54,500 nt of DNA from assembly GCA_037447655.1 (NCBI GenBank), contig JBBHKE010000323.1:507484-561983 (forward strand), given 5' to 3'. Shown here in pieces: positions 41,471-51,958 of the stretch. The translations under genes were made by a program, and so were the position numbers. Numbering within the stretch: position 1 is the first letter of the stretch; every line of letters starts with the position of its first letter. This DNA comes from Zygnema cylindricum. Lineage: Eukaryota > Streptophyta > Zygnematophyceae > Zygnematales > Zygnemataceae. Under the pieces are notes generated by a model that did not search any database, had not been told where the DNA came from, and saw nothing but the letters and a program-made list of their open reading frames with translations.

Positions 41471-41872
41471 TCTGAAAAGATTTTTATGAAGGGCAAGTCA
41501 GTAGTGAAAATAAGAGTGATGGGAGGTGGAGTTTTTGGGGAGGTAATGAGTGAACGGATGTAATTGTTGGATTGGCACGTGAAGCCTGTCCAATACGGGG
41601 TAGAATATGGAATATCCATATTTAAGCCGCCCGTAAGAAATGGGTATGAACCCGCCAGTCTCTACATCGAGTTGGTGGCACAGTGGTAGTGCGTTCGCAG
41701 CTCTGGCCGGCTCAATTTCCCCTAGTATGCATGCCGAATCCCAGATTTCAAGGAAATCTAACAAAAACAATGTTGGAAAAGTTGGTTTTCTACGAAAGGC
41801 AAGTCCAGTAGTGACAATGAGAGTGGTGCGAGGCGGAGTTGTTGGGGGTGTACTGAGTGTATGGATAAAAGA
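41471..41872. repeat. direct repeats flanking a tRNA-like insert
   Basis: Segments 41471-41562 and 41767-41872 are similar (AAGGGCAAGTCAGTAGTGA / AAAGGCAAGTCCAGTAGTGA, then GAGAGTGRTG...GGAG). Both derive from the hinge of element G. Between them is the tRNA-like sequence at 41666-41725. Confidence 0.65.
41666..41725 (+). other. tRNA-like sequence, probable SINE head
   Basis: Perfect A box TGGCACAGTGG (41676-41686), then GTAGTGCGTTCGCAGCTC, and a B-box-like GGCTCAATTTC (41709-41719), at tRNA spacing. Stem pairing is incomplete, so it is not a working tRNA. It may be the Pol III head of a SINE inserted in element G. Confidence 0.5.
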
Positions 41873-41879
41873 ATGTTGG

Positions 41880-42600
41880 AAAAACTGAACCATAAAAATG
41901 TGAACTGAAAAGTATGCCAAGGCACTTAACTTGAACTAGGATCACATCAAATAACATTAACATAACCTCCTTCCCATATCACGTAAGTTCCTAAGAAATA
42001 CCCTTCTACTACTTGAGAACATTCTCCTTACACAAAGACTCTCATTTCTTACTAACTCATTATCTGATCAACTCTTTATCACTCTGACCGATCACTAAAC
42101 TCTTTATCACTCTGACCGATCACTCGTTACTCTGTTCGATACCTTTACCAAAAGACTATCACTTAAGTACTAACATAAAGTAAACACCTGCAAAAACCGC
42201 ACATGATCAAAATAGGCGTAAGACCACATTCAACTGAAACTTACAAAGGTAAGATACCAAAGCCAAAATGCACCGCAACAAAACATAGACGTACGGAATA
42301 CTAAACGTATGGGACACAAAGTGAAATGCCACCCAACGCACGGACAAAATTCCTAACAATTAAATAGAGTGGTATGGGAGATAATGGGGGAAAAGGAAGG
42401 TGGGGGAGAGGGAAGAATGGGAAGAACAGGTAAACTTAGAGGAAAAGTAAGGGTGATGGTGAGGAGATGAATTATGTTGAGAGGTAATTGTTGAAGGGGG
42501 AGATGTAAAGGGAGGACGGGGGATAGTAGAGAGAGAGGAGGAAGAATAGAGATACCGAGGAGGAAGAATGGAGTTGCAGACGAGATCATGTATGCAAAAA
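41880..42600. other. hinge region of element G, repeat-rich
   Basis: AC-rich stretch with a 28-bp tandem pair (42070 and 42098, AACTCTTTATCACTCTGACC), then a G/A-rich stretch (42360-42550) that on the minus strand codes Pro/Ser/Leu-rich sequence like a copia hinge. Confidence 0.45.
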
Positions 42601-42844
42601 AAAAGTTTCGTTAAAATCGACTTCTTTGGTGGTGACCACGCGACGCTCAAGAGACATCAAAACTGATACGATTTTGAGTTTGGAGCATATTTAATAGAAT
42701 TCCTCGTAGGCGTGGGCACCCCATTTGTCATTTGATTGTAAGAGGTCGTTACAGTAGGATCTTCAAATTAAGTTTTTTAGCCAAAGATACAAAGGTGGCG
42801 AACATCCAGTTTAATAGAGGATCAATCTTCTATTGAAGTGACAT

Positions 42845-43495
42845 TAGCTCAAATGCTAGTGGGACAAAGATTGCGAAGGTAGTTAGCACATGTAACGGCT
42901 TTAGGCCAAAAAAATAGCGTTAGTTGCGCAAAATATAGGATAGAGCGAGCCATTGGAACAAAAGTGTTGTTACACCTTTTCATGACTTCGTCTTGTTGAG
43001 GAGTTTGTGGGGGGCTTAATTGGAGGGTGATTCCATATTGAGCAATATCATTAGAGAAATTCGGGGAAATGAATTTGCCAACGTTATCGCTACGAAGATT
43101 GTTGATGCGTTTTTTATAATATTTTTGAATTATCAACCGAGATTTTTGAATTATCTTAAAATCGTGAAACCGAGAAAAAACAAGTGATTTGTGATAGATG
43201 GTGTATATACGAAAGAAGTGAGTGGCAAGATTATTGAAATGACAAAATAGAGAGATTCGCTTAGACTGCACGCAAGTATACGGTCGCATACATACGTATA
43301 TTGCCACATATGTCACATACGTACATTGCCGCATATGTCAGCATGCATAAGGGGAAATGGTTTGTTGACAAGTGTTTTGCTGAGTGGAAAAGACTGACGT
43401 GGCATTTTGCCTTGTATACAACCATGAAAAAATAAATAGTTTCTGGGAAAGGAAGTGTTATTGTTAAGATGACCAATGGGTAAGTGCCAAAGTGG
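42845..43495 (-). pseudogene. integrase of element G
   Basis: On the minus strand: LWHLPIGHLN pre-integrase relic (about 43480), PLMHADICGN (first Asp, about 43350), INNLRSDNVGKFIS (second Asp, about 43090) and PPQTPQQDEVMKRCNN, where the catalytic Glu is Gln/Asp-shifted, then SILYFAQLTLFFWPKAVTCA and NYLRNLCPTSI (to 42850). One 161-codon frame is still open (42849-43334). Confidence 0.85.
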
Positions 43496-43745
43496 TAATT
43501 TTTCTATGCCAACATTTAAGGCAAAATATTTTGGAGGATTCTAAGGTTTAAAAAATACACGGAATCTTGAGCTTCTCCAAATCCGACATTAATATAATCT
43601 TTACTGGAAATGACATCTCTTTAACCTCATTAAATACAAAACGCGAACGGAAAAGGATTTATGATAGATAAGGTACGAAAAAAATGTAATGGATTCTGAT
43701 GGACAAATTTCGAATGTTGACATGCTAGAGCGAGTGGCTAATAAG

Positions 43746-44649
43746 TAGTGTTGTGTATCGGTAAGGATTTTCCGATAACGGATATGTGCCTTTTTTTGGG
43801 TTAACCGATATTTATCGGTTATTATCGGCGATAATACCGATATCAATAACTATCGGCGATAAGTGTACGAACCGTACAGAAAAATGTACGGCCAGTACAC
43901 TCAGCTGTACGTGTTATTCCCCGGAAGCGCCCTACTCACAACCCCCTATCTATTGAGGTGTCAACCAATCAAATCAATGTATGTCACATTTGTAAAAAAC
44001 GAAAGTACAGTAGCCGCCATATGATTTGTACGGTTATAGTACGGATCCAGTAAAAGCAATGTATCTTTCACATCCGACGCCATGGCTTTATCCATTTCTT
44101 CCTCGGGATCCACTAGAAACCTGCCACGTTTTTTGGCAAAAGCCGCCAAAAAAGCCATTCCAGGATGCTGTCGCTCACGTTGGCCCGTCCGCTCACATTT
44201 TCTCATTCAAATTCGTCTGTTCGATTCCGGCGGCGCACAGAATGTTCCTTTGCGTCCGTTGTACTTTGCGTCCGTTGTACTTTGTAGAAATCAGGAAAAA
44301 GGAAAAAATTGCACGAAAAACTATGGTTTCGGTACTATAGTTTTGAACTGTAAAGTATTGTTTTATATTTTTCAACGGTTATGTGTTGCGCTTCTCGTAA
44401 CAAACAGACTTCAGTTAAACAGTTACGGAACATATTCTTACACATGGCATGCCACGCTGTATAAATTCAAGAATATAATACAGTCTGTTATAAATGACTA
44501 TTGTATGCATACTATATTTTTTTTAAGTTATCGCCGATATGGAATTTGTTGGTCTCGCATCGATGTATCAAGACCTGTGATCGTTTGATAACTGATAACT
44601 ATCAATATCATTGTTATCGCGATATATTTTTTACCGATACACAACACTA
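43746..44649. mobile_element. hAT-type nonautonomous element inside copia G
   Basis: 904 bp with perfect 19-bp terminal inverted repeats (TAGTGTTGTGTATCGGTAA at 43746 and its complement ending 44649). It is flanked by an 8-bp duplication with one mismatch (CTAATAAG 43738-43745, CTTATAAG 44650-44657). TAGNG ends and an 8-bp target are hAT hallmarks. Subterminal ATCGGNGATAA repeats lie at both ends. It splits the protease/pre-integrase part of element G. No transposase was recognised; an internal minus ORF is listed separately. Confidence 0.9.
43961..44206 (-). other. internal ORF of the hAT element, possible captured fragment
   Basis: An 81-codon minus-strand frame starting MRKCERTGQRERQHPGMAFL and containing FAKKRGRFLVDPEEEMDKAM. 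Its GC content is higher than that of the surrounding element, and a plus frame is also open over 168 codons (44082-44588). I do not recognise a family. It could be a captured host exon or chance. Confidence 0.3.
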
Positions 44650-45740
44650 CTTATAAGTCATTGTCGTCCCTTGAAAGAATCCGCATAGAGGAAAGTGTAA
44701 AAGACAAAGGTGAGTAAACCCATCAGACTGTAGGGAGAGGAGGTGACTGGCATCGCTATCCATTAACTTGTCATCATTGGTGGCGTTAGAGTAAAAATCA
44801 TACTCTAGTAGAAGTAAAATATCCATAGCGACGAGATGATAGGCGATATTTACGTAACCAAATTCAAACGTGGGAGGAAGCCGAAACGAGCCAGTGGAAG
44901 TAAGTGAGGGAATTCTTGAAGATAGTGGAAAAGATGAAGCGAATGGCCAAGGGGGGATAGGGGGACCAGAAGAGGCATAATGGCAGCCCCAAGGGGGGGT
45001 TGAGTGTGGGGCATAAGGAAACTGGGGGAAAATGAAAGTTGGGTGGAATGTTGTGTGTGAGGAGTTGGAGGAGTGAGAATGACTCGCGAAATTACATTGA
45101 GAATCTTTCGCATCTCCGCCGAGTTTGGATTGAGCGACAACCTCAGTTGCCATTTTCCTCGCCAAATTTTTTCCAGTCTTCGACAATATATGTTTTAATA
45201 TTGCAATAAGTATAGAACACAAGTGGCACCCCCTTCAAATTATATTTTTGACTTTCGGCAATTAAAGCGTTTGCGTAAGAGGGGTTTGAGGTGGAAAATG
45301 AGAGAATTTTTGTTTCTTCATCTAGTAAATTTGTTAAAGAGATTGGGAAAAGACTGATTGGTCTCAGATGTTGAAAGATGATATGAAAGGAACAAAAGAA
45401 TGATTGGTCCAAATTGTCGAACGAGGATATTAAAGGAACAAATAATGAGGAAGTCTGACTTAAAAGTTGGAAGAAAGTCTTATTCAAAAAGGTTTACCTT
45501 GATCATTTTGCACATTCAGAGCACACAATTCGACTGAGCTAATCCAATTGGACTGAGCTAATCCTGTCTTGTATGGGATTCGTTGGCCTCTTCATGAACT
45601 TGGAAAAGTCTATCGGTTGGAACGTAGGATGCCATTAGATAAGTCATCCTCACTGGTTTTGCCAATGGTGGAATAGCTGCGATCAAGCCAATGTTGTTTG
45701 GTAAAAAGAGTCATGACCAGGCGGGCGTTTGCATCATTGT
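44650..45740 (-). pseudogene. gag and protease of element G
   Basis: Minus frames: Gag core PTDRLFQVHEEAN (about 45620), SLTNLLDEETKIL (about 45340) and IVEDWKKFGEENGN (to 45143). A Pro/Ser/His-rich linker (HTTFHPTFIFPQFPYAP, about 45060-45000) replaces a zinc knuckle, which was not seen. The protease box is MDSDASHLLS (about 44764-44735; Gly of DSGA changed to Asp), then GFTHLCLLHF. The hAT insertion cuts the frame right after it. Confidence 0.7.
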
Positions 45741-45789
45741 CGTTTTGCTTCTATATAAAGAGTTCCTTCTTTTTCTTAACTTTGCCGTC

Positions 45790-45925
45790 CACGTCGTTGA
45801 GTGAATTGGCCGTACGTTTATTTGTACTGTCCGTACATATATCTCCGTACCGATATATCGAATATCATCTACCTGAAAAAAAACCCATATCGGTTATCGA
45901 CAAATCTTTACCGATACACAACACT
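45790..45925. mobile_element. truncated second copy of the hAT element
   Basis: The right end TTTACCGATACACAACACT (to 45925), preceded by ATCGGTTATCGACAAATC and CCGTACGTTTATTTGTACTG, matches the inverted left end of 43746-44649. The other inverted repeat is missing. It lies next to, or in, the 5' LTR-like region of element G. Confidence 0.75.
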
Positions 45926-46186
45926 TCGAATTAACCAAGTCTAATTTAATGATTTAATCTGACAAATTAAAAAAAAAAGATTTGTATAATATACTAGAAA
46001 TAGAAATGTATTGTAAGGCGTATAAAAGATAAATAGAAAAAAACAAACATAAAGAGGACAAACGATGAAAAACATGTTAAAAAAATAGGATCGATCTGAC
46101 ACTCACAAATACACTCACGGATCACAGCGGAAGCAAATAAAAATATACAATTCACAATTTTATAGATCACACTGAAATCCAGCAAA

Positions 46187-46344
46187 ACATAAATATATTT
46201 CGCTGAAGCTTTTCTCACTTACAAAATATTTCCTCACTCACGCACTCACTCAGATTGCTAACTCAACATACATATATTTCACTAAAGCTTTTCTCACTTA
46301 CAAAATATTTCCTCACTCACTCACTCACTCAGATTGCTAACTCT
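46187..46344. repeat. 79-bp tandem duplication
   Basis: Units 46187-46265 and 46266-46344 (ACATAMATATATTTC...GATTGCTAACTC) differ at few positions. They lie between the LTR-like end of G and element D. Confidence 0.9.
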
Positions 46345-46564
46345 GATCACTACCACTGATAATGAAAGGCTTCCACAAGTCGTTCACTAAACACCTTCCA
46401 AGGTAGCGACAACTCACGGCCACGAAAGCCCAATATGAGACCAAAAACAAGGCGCCGCAATCTATATGCATACGTGCGCCGTACAAAACACATTGGCGCG
46501 CTGAGCATTTCACGCCACGCCTAACAAACACCAACTTCATGGCATGCAACGAACTAGCACTTAA
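46345..46564. other. insertion target region of element D
   Basis: Single-copy DNA with no recognised gene. Its last 5 bp (CTTAA, 46560-46564) are repeated at 53018-53022. The pre-insertion sequence continued into 53023. Confidence 0.6.
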
Positions 46565-47613
46565 TGTAGAAATTAATGGTTCCTTTTTAAGTATTTTCTA
46601 GGTCTAAATTAAAATATTGAAAAAGCTGATCTATCTCTAACTTCTCTCTCAGCTCCCACGCGTACGATCACTAGGAGTGGAGTGGAAGCTAGAGCCATGG
46701 CTACCTAGGCTATCTAGAGATTTAAGGGAAATAGATTAGTTTTTTTACTGGTTTATTTACTAAAAAGATTGGTGTCAAAACAAGGATTTCATCCTGGTAC
46801 CTACGGAATGATAAATAGCCGGCAGCCGGTAGCCCTAACCATTAAGTCTAAATCCAACGATACATAGTAAATGGTTTGATAATTATTTAAATACAATTAC
46901 GTTGGATAATTCATTTGACTACAACTGCGTACGGGATACATAGATCCAGTTATGTAAAAGTACGGATTAAGGTACGGACAAGGAACAAGTATCGCGCATT
47001 TGTTCCGATAGCGAAACGAATACCGCGCAGGTATTTATTACGGCTACGATTAAATATGCATTTAATCGGACGGCCGTAATGAATGCCAAGATTGCCGAAG
47101 AGGATTTCTGCGGTTTGTGGTCATCGCCACATAGGATGACACGTGGCAGAAAAACATTGGATCGCGGCATCTCTGGGGATTAACGGAGGGAATCCGAATA
47201 TACCACGTGTCGACATTTAGGACTTGTCGTACAGTATTCGTACAGAAAGTACACCAGCAACAGTACTTTTGTGTACGGAGGAGTAATATGATTGGTCCGT
47301 ACTTCAGTAGATAGAGTTTGTGAGAGAGATAGGACTTAGAAAAAATTGGTAGATATGACCCTTTCTCCTAGAGAGCTTCTGTACAAAAAGGTCAACTTTG
47401 ACCCTCCATAATTTACTGTTCACGGGAGCAAATTCAGAGATTCTTTTTGCTATCGACTCAAAGAAGTCTTGCTTTCACAGGGGTGAAGTTGGTCAGAGAC
47501 TTTCTTTGCCAATGTGACACTAATTCTTGCTGAAACACAAAAGGGTTAGGGTTATTCTAGAGGCTTCTTGGAAACTGTCCACTCTAAGGACTTTTGGAAG
47601 TCTCAGAGTTTCA
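46565..47613 (+). repeat. 5' LTR of element D
   Basis: 1049 bp, TGTAGAAATT...GAGTTTCA. Holds the antisense tRNA-like module at about 46785-46855. The family's in-frame ATGGAG near the end is TTGGAA here. Confidence 0.96.
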
Positions 47614-47626
47614 GAATATGGGCCAA
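47614..47626 (+). promoter_or_regulatory. primer-binding site of element D (decayed half-tRNA type)
   Basis: GAATATGGGCCAA directly follows the LTR. The core ATGGGCC is shared with A and B, while the outer bases have changed. ATG 47618 is the apparent gag start. Confidence 0.65.
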
Positions 47627-48640
47627 CAATATAGGGTAGCCATCTTTAATAGAACTGGCTTCATATACTGGAAAAGTATGATGACAGAAGCTCTATGCAA
47701 CAAAAGGTTTGAGAGATAGTGAGTGGACAAGTGGGGCGTCCTTTAAGTCTTTGAGTCCCTCCAAGGTTTGGAGGAAGCAAATTCACAAAGAAAACACATC
47801 CATCTTCAATGGAGGAGACAAAAGAAGGGGAGGTGGTGGACAAAGCAACGGAGAAAGAGAGGACCTCACTAATAGCAACTGGTCCAACATTGATGTCACC
47901 TATTCCGAGGAACGAGGAGAATGATTCTGATACCTAGGACTTCAACAATATAGCGGCAAAGCACTTCATCCTCGACCATCTTACTCAAGGGCTTGCATGT
48001 ACTTATTTGGAAGTAGAAAGGGCATCCGATCTTTGGATGGCTCTCATAGAGATTTACCGAAGTGGTACGATTCACCAACAACAATTGGCTGATCAAAAAG
48101 TTAAGGAGTATGTATACAAACACGGGAAGATGTTGGATTTCTGCAATGAGCTTGCTACACTTTTTATGGAGCTAGAGAGTGTTGGAAAAATTTTTAGTTA
48201 AAATGAAAAAGTTAACTGTATACTGATGAAGTTACCCGATGAGTTTGAAAACATAGTCAACTGTGTGCAGGACTTGCCGGACTGAAAGTGGATATGGAAC
48301 TCAGTGGTAGGGATGATTCTCGTTCGAAGAATACAATTTACATCCGAAGGGGAGGAAAGAGTGGGCAAGCCTTGGCAGCTGCGACCGATTAGAGGAACAA
48401 GGATTCCCGGAAACCGTCGAAAACTATGGGGGGAGGGAGCAAAAAAATCAGACTAAAGAGTTTGGACCAAGGGTCTCAAAGGTTTATGTCATTTTTGTAA
48501 GAAACCGGGGCAATATATGGCAAAGTGCACTAAGCTAACTGAGCTTGGGTTAAAGAAGGGTCAGACCGGTGGAACCCCGAGAGGAAAGAAAAAGGCCCTT
48601 GTGACACAAGTACACGAGGCGTAATCCGAGGACGAGGACG
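47618..48640 (+). pseudogene. gag of element D
   Basis: From the PBS ATG the frame reads MGQQYRVAIFNRTGFIYWKS and MMTEALCNKRF, the normal copia Gag start, then stops near 47717. The Gag core is readable at 47950-48290 (HLTQGLACTYLEVERASDLW, YKHGKMLDFCNELATLFMEL). The knuckle (about 48488-48531) reads CHFCKKPGQYMAKC: the His of CCHC is Gln. In element A the first Cys is lost instead, so the common ancestor probably had an intact knuckle. Confidence 0.87.
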
Positions 48641-48651
48641 ATGAGCTTATA

Positions 48652-49134
48652 TTGGACGAGGAGTTGGAGGCGAAAAACGAGGTCGAAATTCCACTAAGGC
48701 AAAAATGTGCTTACGGTGGATTGAAAGGAGAAGCAGGCTGGATTGTAGATTCAGTTGCTTCCATGCACATGTGTAATGATAAGCGACTGTTCACTAAGAT
48801 AAAAAAGATTCCCACCGTAGAGATAGAGTACGGGGATGGGAGGATAGTCACTACTACTCTTGTAAGATCGGTAGATCTGAAAGTGTTAGTTGAAAGAAAG
48901 ACATCTTTAGTAACATTCTCCGATGTATTGTTTATTCCGAAGTTGAACAAAAACCTCATCTCTACATCTGTATTAGATAATAAGGGTTTTTTTACTAGCA
49001 CTAGGGAAGGAGTCTTTACTGCTAGTTTTGAGGAAGAGGTCTATTTCATTGCTGAGAAAGGTGGCTACGGGATGTTTAGGCTAATTTTAAGTAATTAAAC
49101 AAACAAACTTTATTATGCTGGTGTTTATGATATT
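48652..49134 (+). pseudogene. protease of element D
   Basis: Open frame 48652-49098. Acidic LDEELEAKNEVE start, then WIVDSVASMHMC (48739-48774), where the catalytic DSGAS has Gly changed to Val, KIPTVEIEYGDGRIV and LNKNLISTSVLDNKGF, ending at EKGGYGMFRLIL. The Asp is kept but the flap/active-site Gly loss should inactivate it. Confidence 0.9.
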
Positions 49135-50095
49135 ATGATGTGGCATAAGAGGCTTGGGCATGTGAATCTAGATAAGTTAAGAGAGATGAAAAAGATGGGA
49201 GTGGTGAAAGGGATTCAATTCAGTGAGAGTGATAATAGAAGTGATTGTTGTGGATGTGGTCAAGGTAAAGCACAAAAATTACCCTTTCCAAAAACAACCA
49301 TTTATAAGGGAGAAAAACTTATGGATTTAGTACACACAGATATTTGGGGACCGGCTAAAGTGCCCTCACCAAAGGGAAGAGATTTATGATAACTATCTCT
49401 AACGATTCGTCTTGGTATTCCAGTGTGTATTTTTTGAAAAACAAGTCAGAGGCTCAGGATTGTTTTAGACAATATAAAGCATGGAGCGAAAAACTCCATG
49501 AAACTCCAATCAAGAGAGTAAGGAGTGACAATGGTGGAGAGTATACTTCTAACCAGTTTGAGGATTTTATAAGGGAAAATGAAGTCCAACACCAAAAGAC
49601 AGTTCCAAAAAACCCAAAACAAAATGGGGTGGCTGAAAAATTAAATAGGACACTAAGTGATAGTGCTAGAAGTATGTTGTCGGACAAGAAGATAGGAAAA
49701 AGGTTTTGCGCCGAAGCAATGAACTGTGCTAATAACCTCAAAATTAAAGTTCTTACTTCAGCTATAAAAGATCAAATACCTTATGAGAGATGGACAGGTC
49801 AGAAACCAGACATATCTCACTTAAAGGTTTTCACCAGTCAAGTATTCAATCTAGACACAGATCGGTCTAATAAGAAGCTAGATCCTAAAGGAAAACAGGG
49901 ATACTAATTAGGATATGATGAGGATGTGAAAGGATATAGAGTCTATGATCTAAAAAGTGAAGATATAATCTTAGTAAAGCAACTAGTAGTTATTGATGAA
50001 GGAAAGTCCGTGGATCCCTTCAAGTATTAAAAGTCAGTAAAAATTAGATTTGAGTCAAAAAATTCGATGACTTTGAACTTCCAAATTATCTAAGT
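49135..50095 (+). pseudogene. integrase of element D
   Basis: Begins MMWHKRLGHVNLDKLREM with zinc-binding CCGCGQGK (49241-49265). Catalytic residues: VHTDIWGP (Asp, about 49331), RVRSDNGGEY (Asp, about 49520) and VPKNPKQNGVAEKLNRT, where the Glu is Lys. PYERWTGQKPDISHLKVF marks the C-terminal part (49780-49830). Frameshift at about 49388 and stop at 49905. The integrase joins cDNA to the genome. Confidence 0.92.
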
Positions 50096-50382
50096 TTTAG
50101 AGAAGATGACATTCTTGCAGATACAAATCAGACCAAAAAAAAACTCGGCTCCGGAAACTCTAGTGACAACTCTGCCCGAAGCGGAAAACGTGGTGGAAAC
50201 TGATTCGGAATCAAAAGACAAGGAAAAGGCGAGATTGTTCGAAAGAACCCACGAGAACCATCTATTCCGGCCACAGATTTTGAGGGGAGAAGGAGAAGTA
50301 GCAAAAGATTTCAAGAAAAAGAGGTTAATAACAAGGTAACAAAATATCTCATCAAGATGAACCTCAAACTTATGAAGAGGCG

Positions 50383-51130
50383 ATGACCAGTCCAGAAAGG
50401 AACCGGTGGAAGACAGCCATCAATAAGGAGATGGCCTCAATTATGGCAGCCGATACTAAGGAGCAGGTGGATTGTCCACCTAACCGAAAACGAATCGGTT
50501 GTATGTGGGTTTTCAAACTAAAACTGAACCTAGATAACACGATTGAGCGCTACAAGGCTCGATTAGTGGCAAAGAGATTTACACTAAAAGAGGGAATTGA
50601 CTACGAAGAAACCTTTGCCTCGGTCGTCAGATTTCCCTCCGTCCGCATACTTCTTTGTCTGGCAGCAACGGATGACATGGAGGTGCACCAGATGGATATC
50701 AAGACAACCTTTTCGCATAGATAATTGGAACAAGCGATCTTCATGCGACAACCCGAAAGATTTGTGGGGGAAGGAGAGGTGAGTAGAGAATGCCGACTGA
50801 TTAAATCTCTTTATGGTATGAAACAGGCGCCTCTACAGTGGAATAATAAGCTTGATGAGTTTCTAACCGGTCTGGGTTATATCCGGATCAGTTCAGATCA
50901 CTCAATCTATGTTTTTGAAGATGAGGAAGGTGTTATATTTATTACAATTTATATTGATGATTTGCTTGTTTTAAGTAAATCAATGAAAAAATTAATAAAC
51001 TGAAAACCGATCTTAAAGGGAGATTTAAAATGAAGGATATATGGGAAGCAAAATATATTTTTGGAATTCAAGTAAAAAGAGACCTAAAAAAGAAAGATTA
51101 TAAGATTGACTAAAAAAAAAAACAAAAAAG
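50383..51130 (+). pseudogene. reverse transcriptase of element D
   Basis: SPERNRWKTAINKEMASIMA, GCMWVFKLKLNLDN, YKARLVAKRF and EGIDYEETFASVVRFPS, up to HQMDIKTTFSH with a stop at 50722. It resumes as QPERFVGEGEVSRECRLIKS, LYGMKQAPLQWNNKLDEFL and TIYIDDLLVLSKS (YIDD intact, about 50947-50985). Frameshift at about 51000 and stops after. Confidence 0.94.
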
Positions 51131-51139
51131 AACACGCTT

Positions 51140-51935
51140 GAAAAATTTCAAATAGATAAAGCTAATAGTTGTACAACTCCGATGGAGTTAAAGAAGGGAA
51201 GTGAGTGGAGTGAGGAAGAAGGAGTCATAGTCTTAAACGAGGAATTATCTCTTGAAGAACTGAAGTTCATGCAGACTATTCTTTACAAGCAAGTAGTGGG
51301 AAGTCAAATATATTTTATTAATTGTACCCGGTCTGATTTAGCTACAGTTGTAGGAGTAATGAGTAGAAGTCTAAATGCTCCCATTAAGAGGGATTGGGAG
51401 GCAGCTAAGAGAGTCTTTAGATATTTGATAGGAACTAGGGATCTATGGTTGCATTTGGGTGGAGAGAATACTAACATCACAACTTGGAGTAATGCCAGTT
51501 ATGGTGATGCTCCGATGAGGAGATGTACTTTTGGATATATATTATATGTGGGTGATCAGGCTTGCTGTTGGAGTAGGAAACAGCAAAAGGTTATTGCTCA
51601 TTCCACCATGGAGGCTGAGTATAGGGCCTTTGGTTTTGCTGTAAAAGAATTGATGTGGGTCAAGTCTTTGCTTGGTGAGCTCGGTCACGTTAAGAGTGGT
51701 GTGCAGATTATATTTTGTGATAATGAGGTAGCAATCGCTATTTCTGCCAATCCTAAACATCATATAAAAGCCAAACACAGAGACATTAGACTCTGCTTTG
51801 TTAGAGAGAAAGTAGAAAACAAAATAATCAGTTTAGAGTACCAACCAGATAGCGAGATGGTAGCAGATATGATGACCAAAACCTGTCTTCCCCTAAGCTA
51901 ATTTTCTGCAGGGAGAAGTGTGGTCTAAAATTAAA
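51140..51935 (+). pseudogene. RNase H of element D
   Basis: Open for 239 codons (51182-51901), the longest retrotransposon frame in the window. FINCTRSDLATVVGVMSRSL, TTWSNASYGDAPMRRCTFGY (the first Asp is Asn), STMEAEYRAFG (Glu), IIFCDNEVAIAI (Asp), KHRDIRLCFVREKVENKI and DSEMVADMMTK. It ends near the polypurine tract as in all copia. Confidence 0.93.
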
Positions 51936-51958
51936 GATTGACTAGAAAATAAGGGGAG

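Larger units (their letters stand above)
39500..46117 (-). mobile_element. Ty1/copia element G, minus strand, heavily decayed
   Basis: Read right to left: gag (45.7-45.1 kb), Pro-rich part, protease (about 44.75 kb), integrase (43.5-42.8 kb), Pro/Ser-rich hinge (42.6-41.4 kb), RT (41.1-40.3 kb) and RNase H (about 40.1 kb). LTR-like similarity links 39500-39690 with 45979-46117 (AGATTTGTAT, AAATAGAAAC, AAACATAAAGAGG). Element edges are approximate. A hAT element (43746-44649), a second hAT end (45790-45925) and a tRNA-like insert interrupt it. It is the oldest-looking copia here. Confidence 0.75.

Noticed and set aside
44082-44588. 168-codon plus ORF in the hAT element as its transposase
   Set aside because: No hAT dimerisation motif or BED finger; composition looks random outside the GC-richer core.
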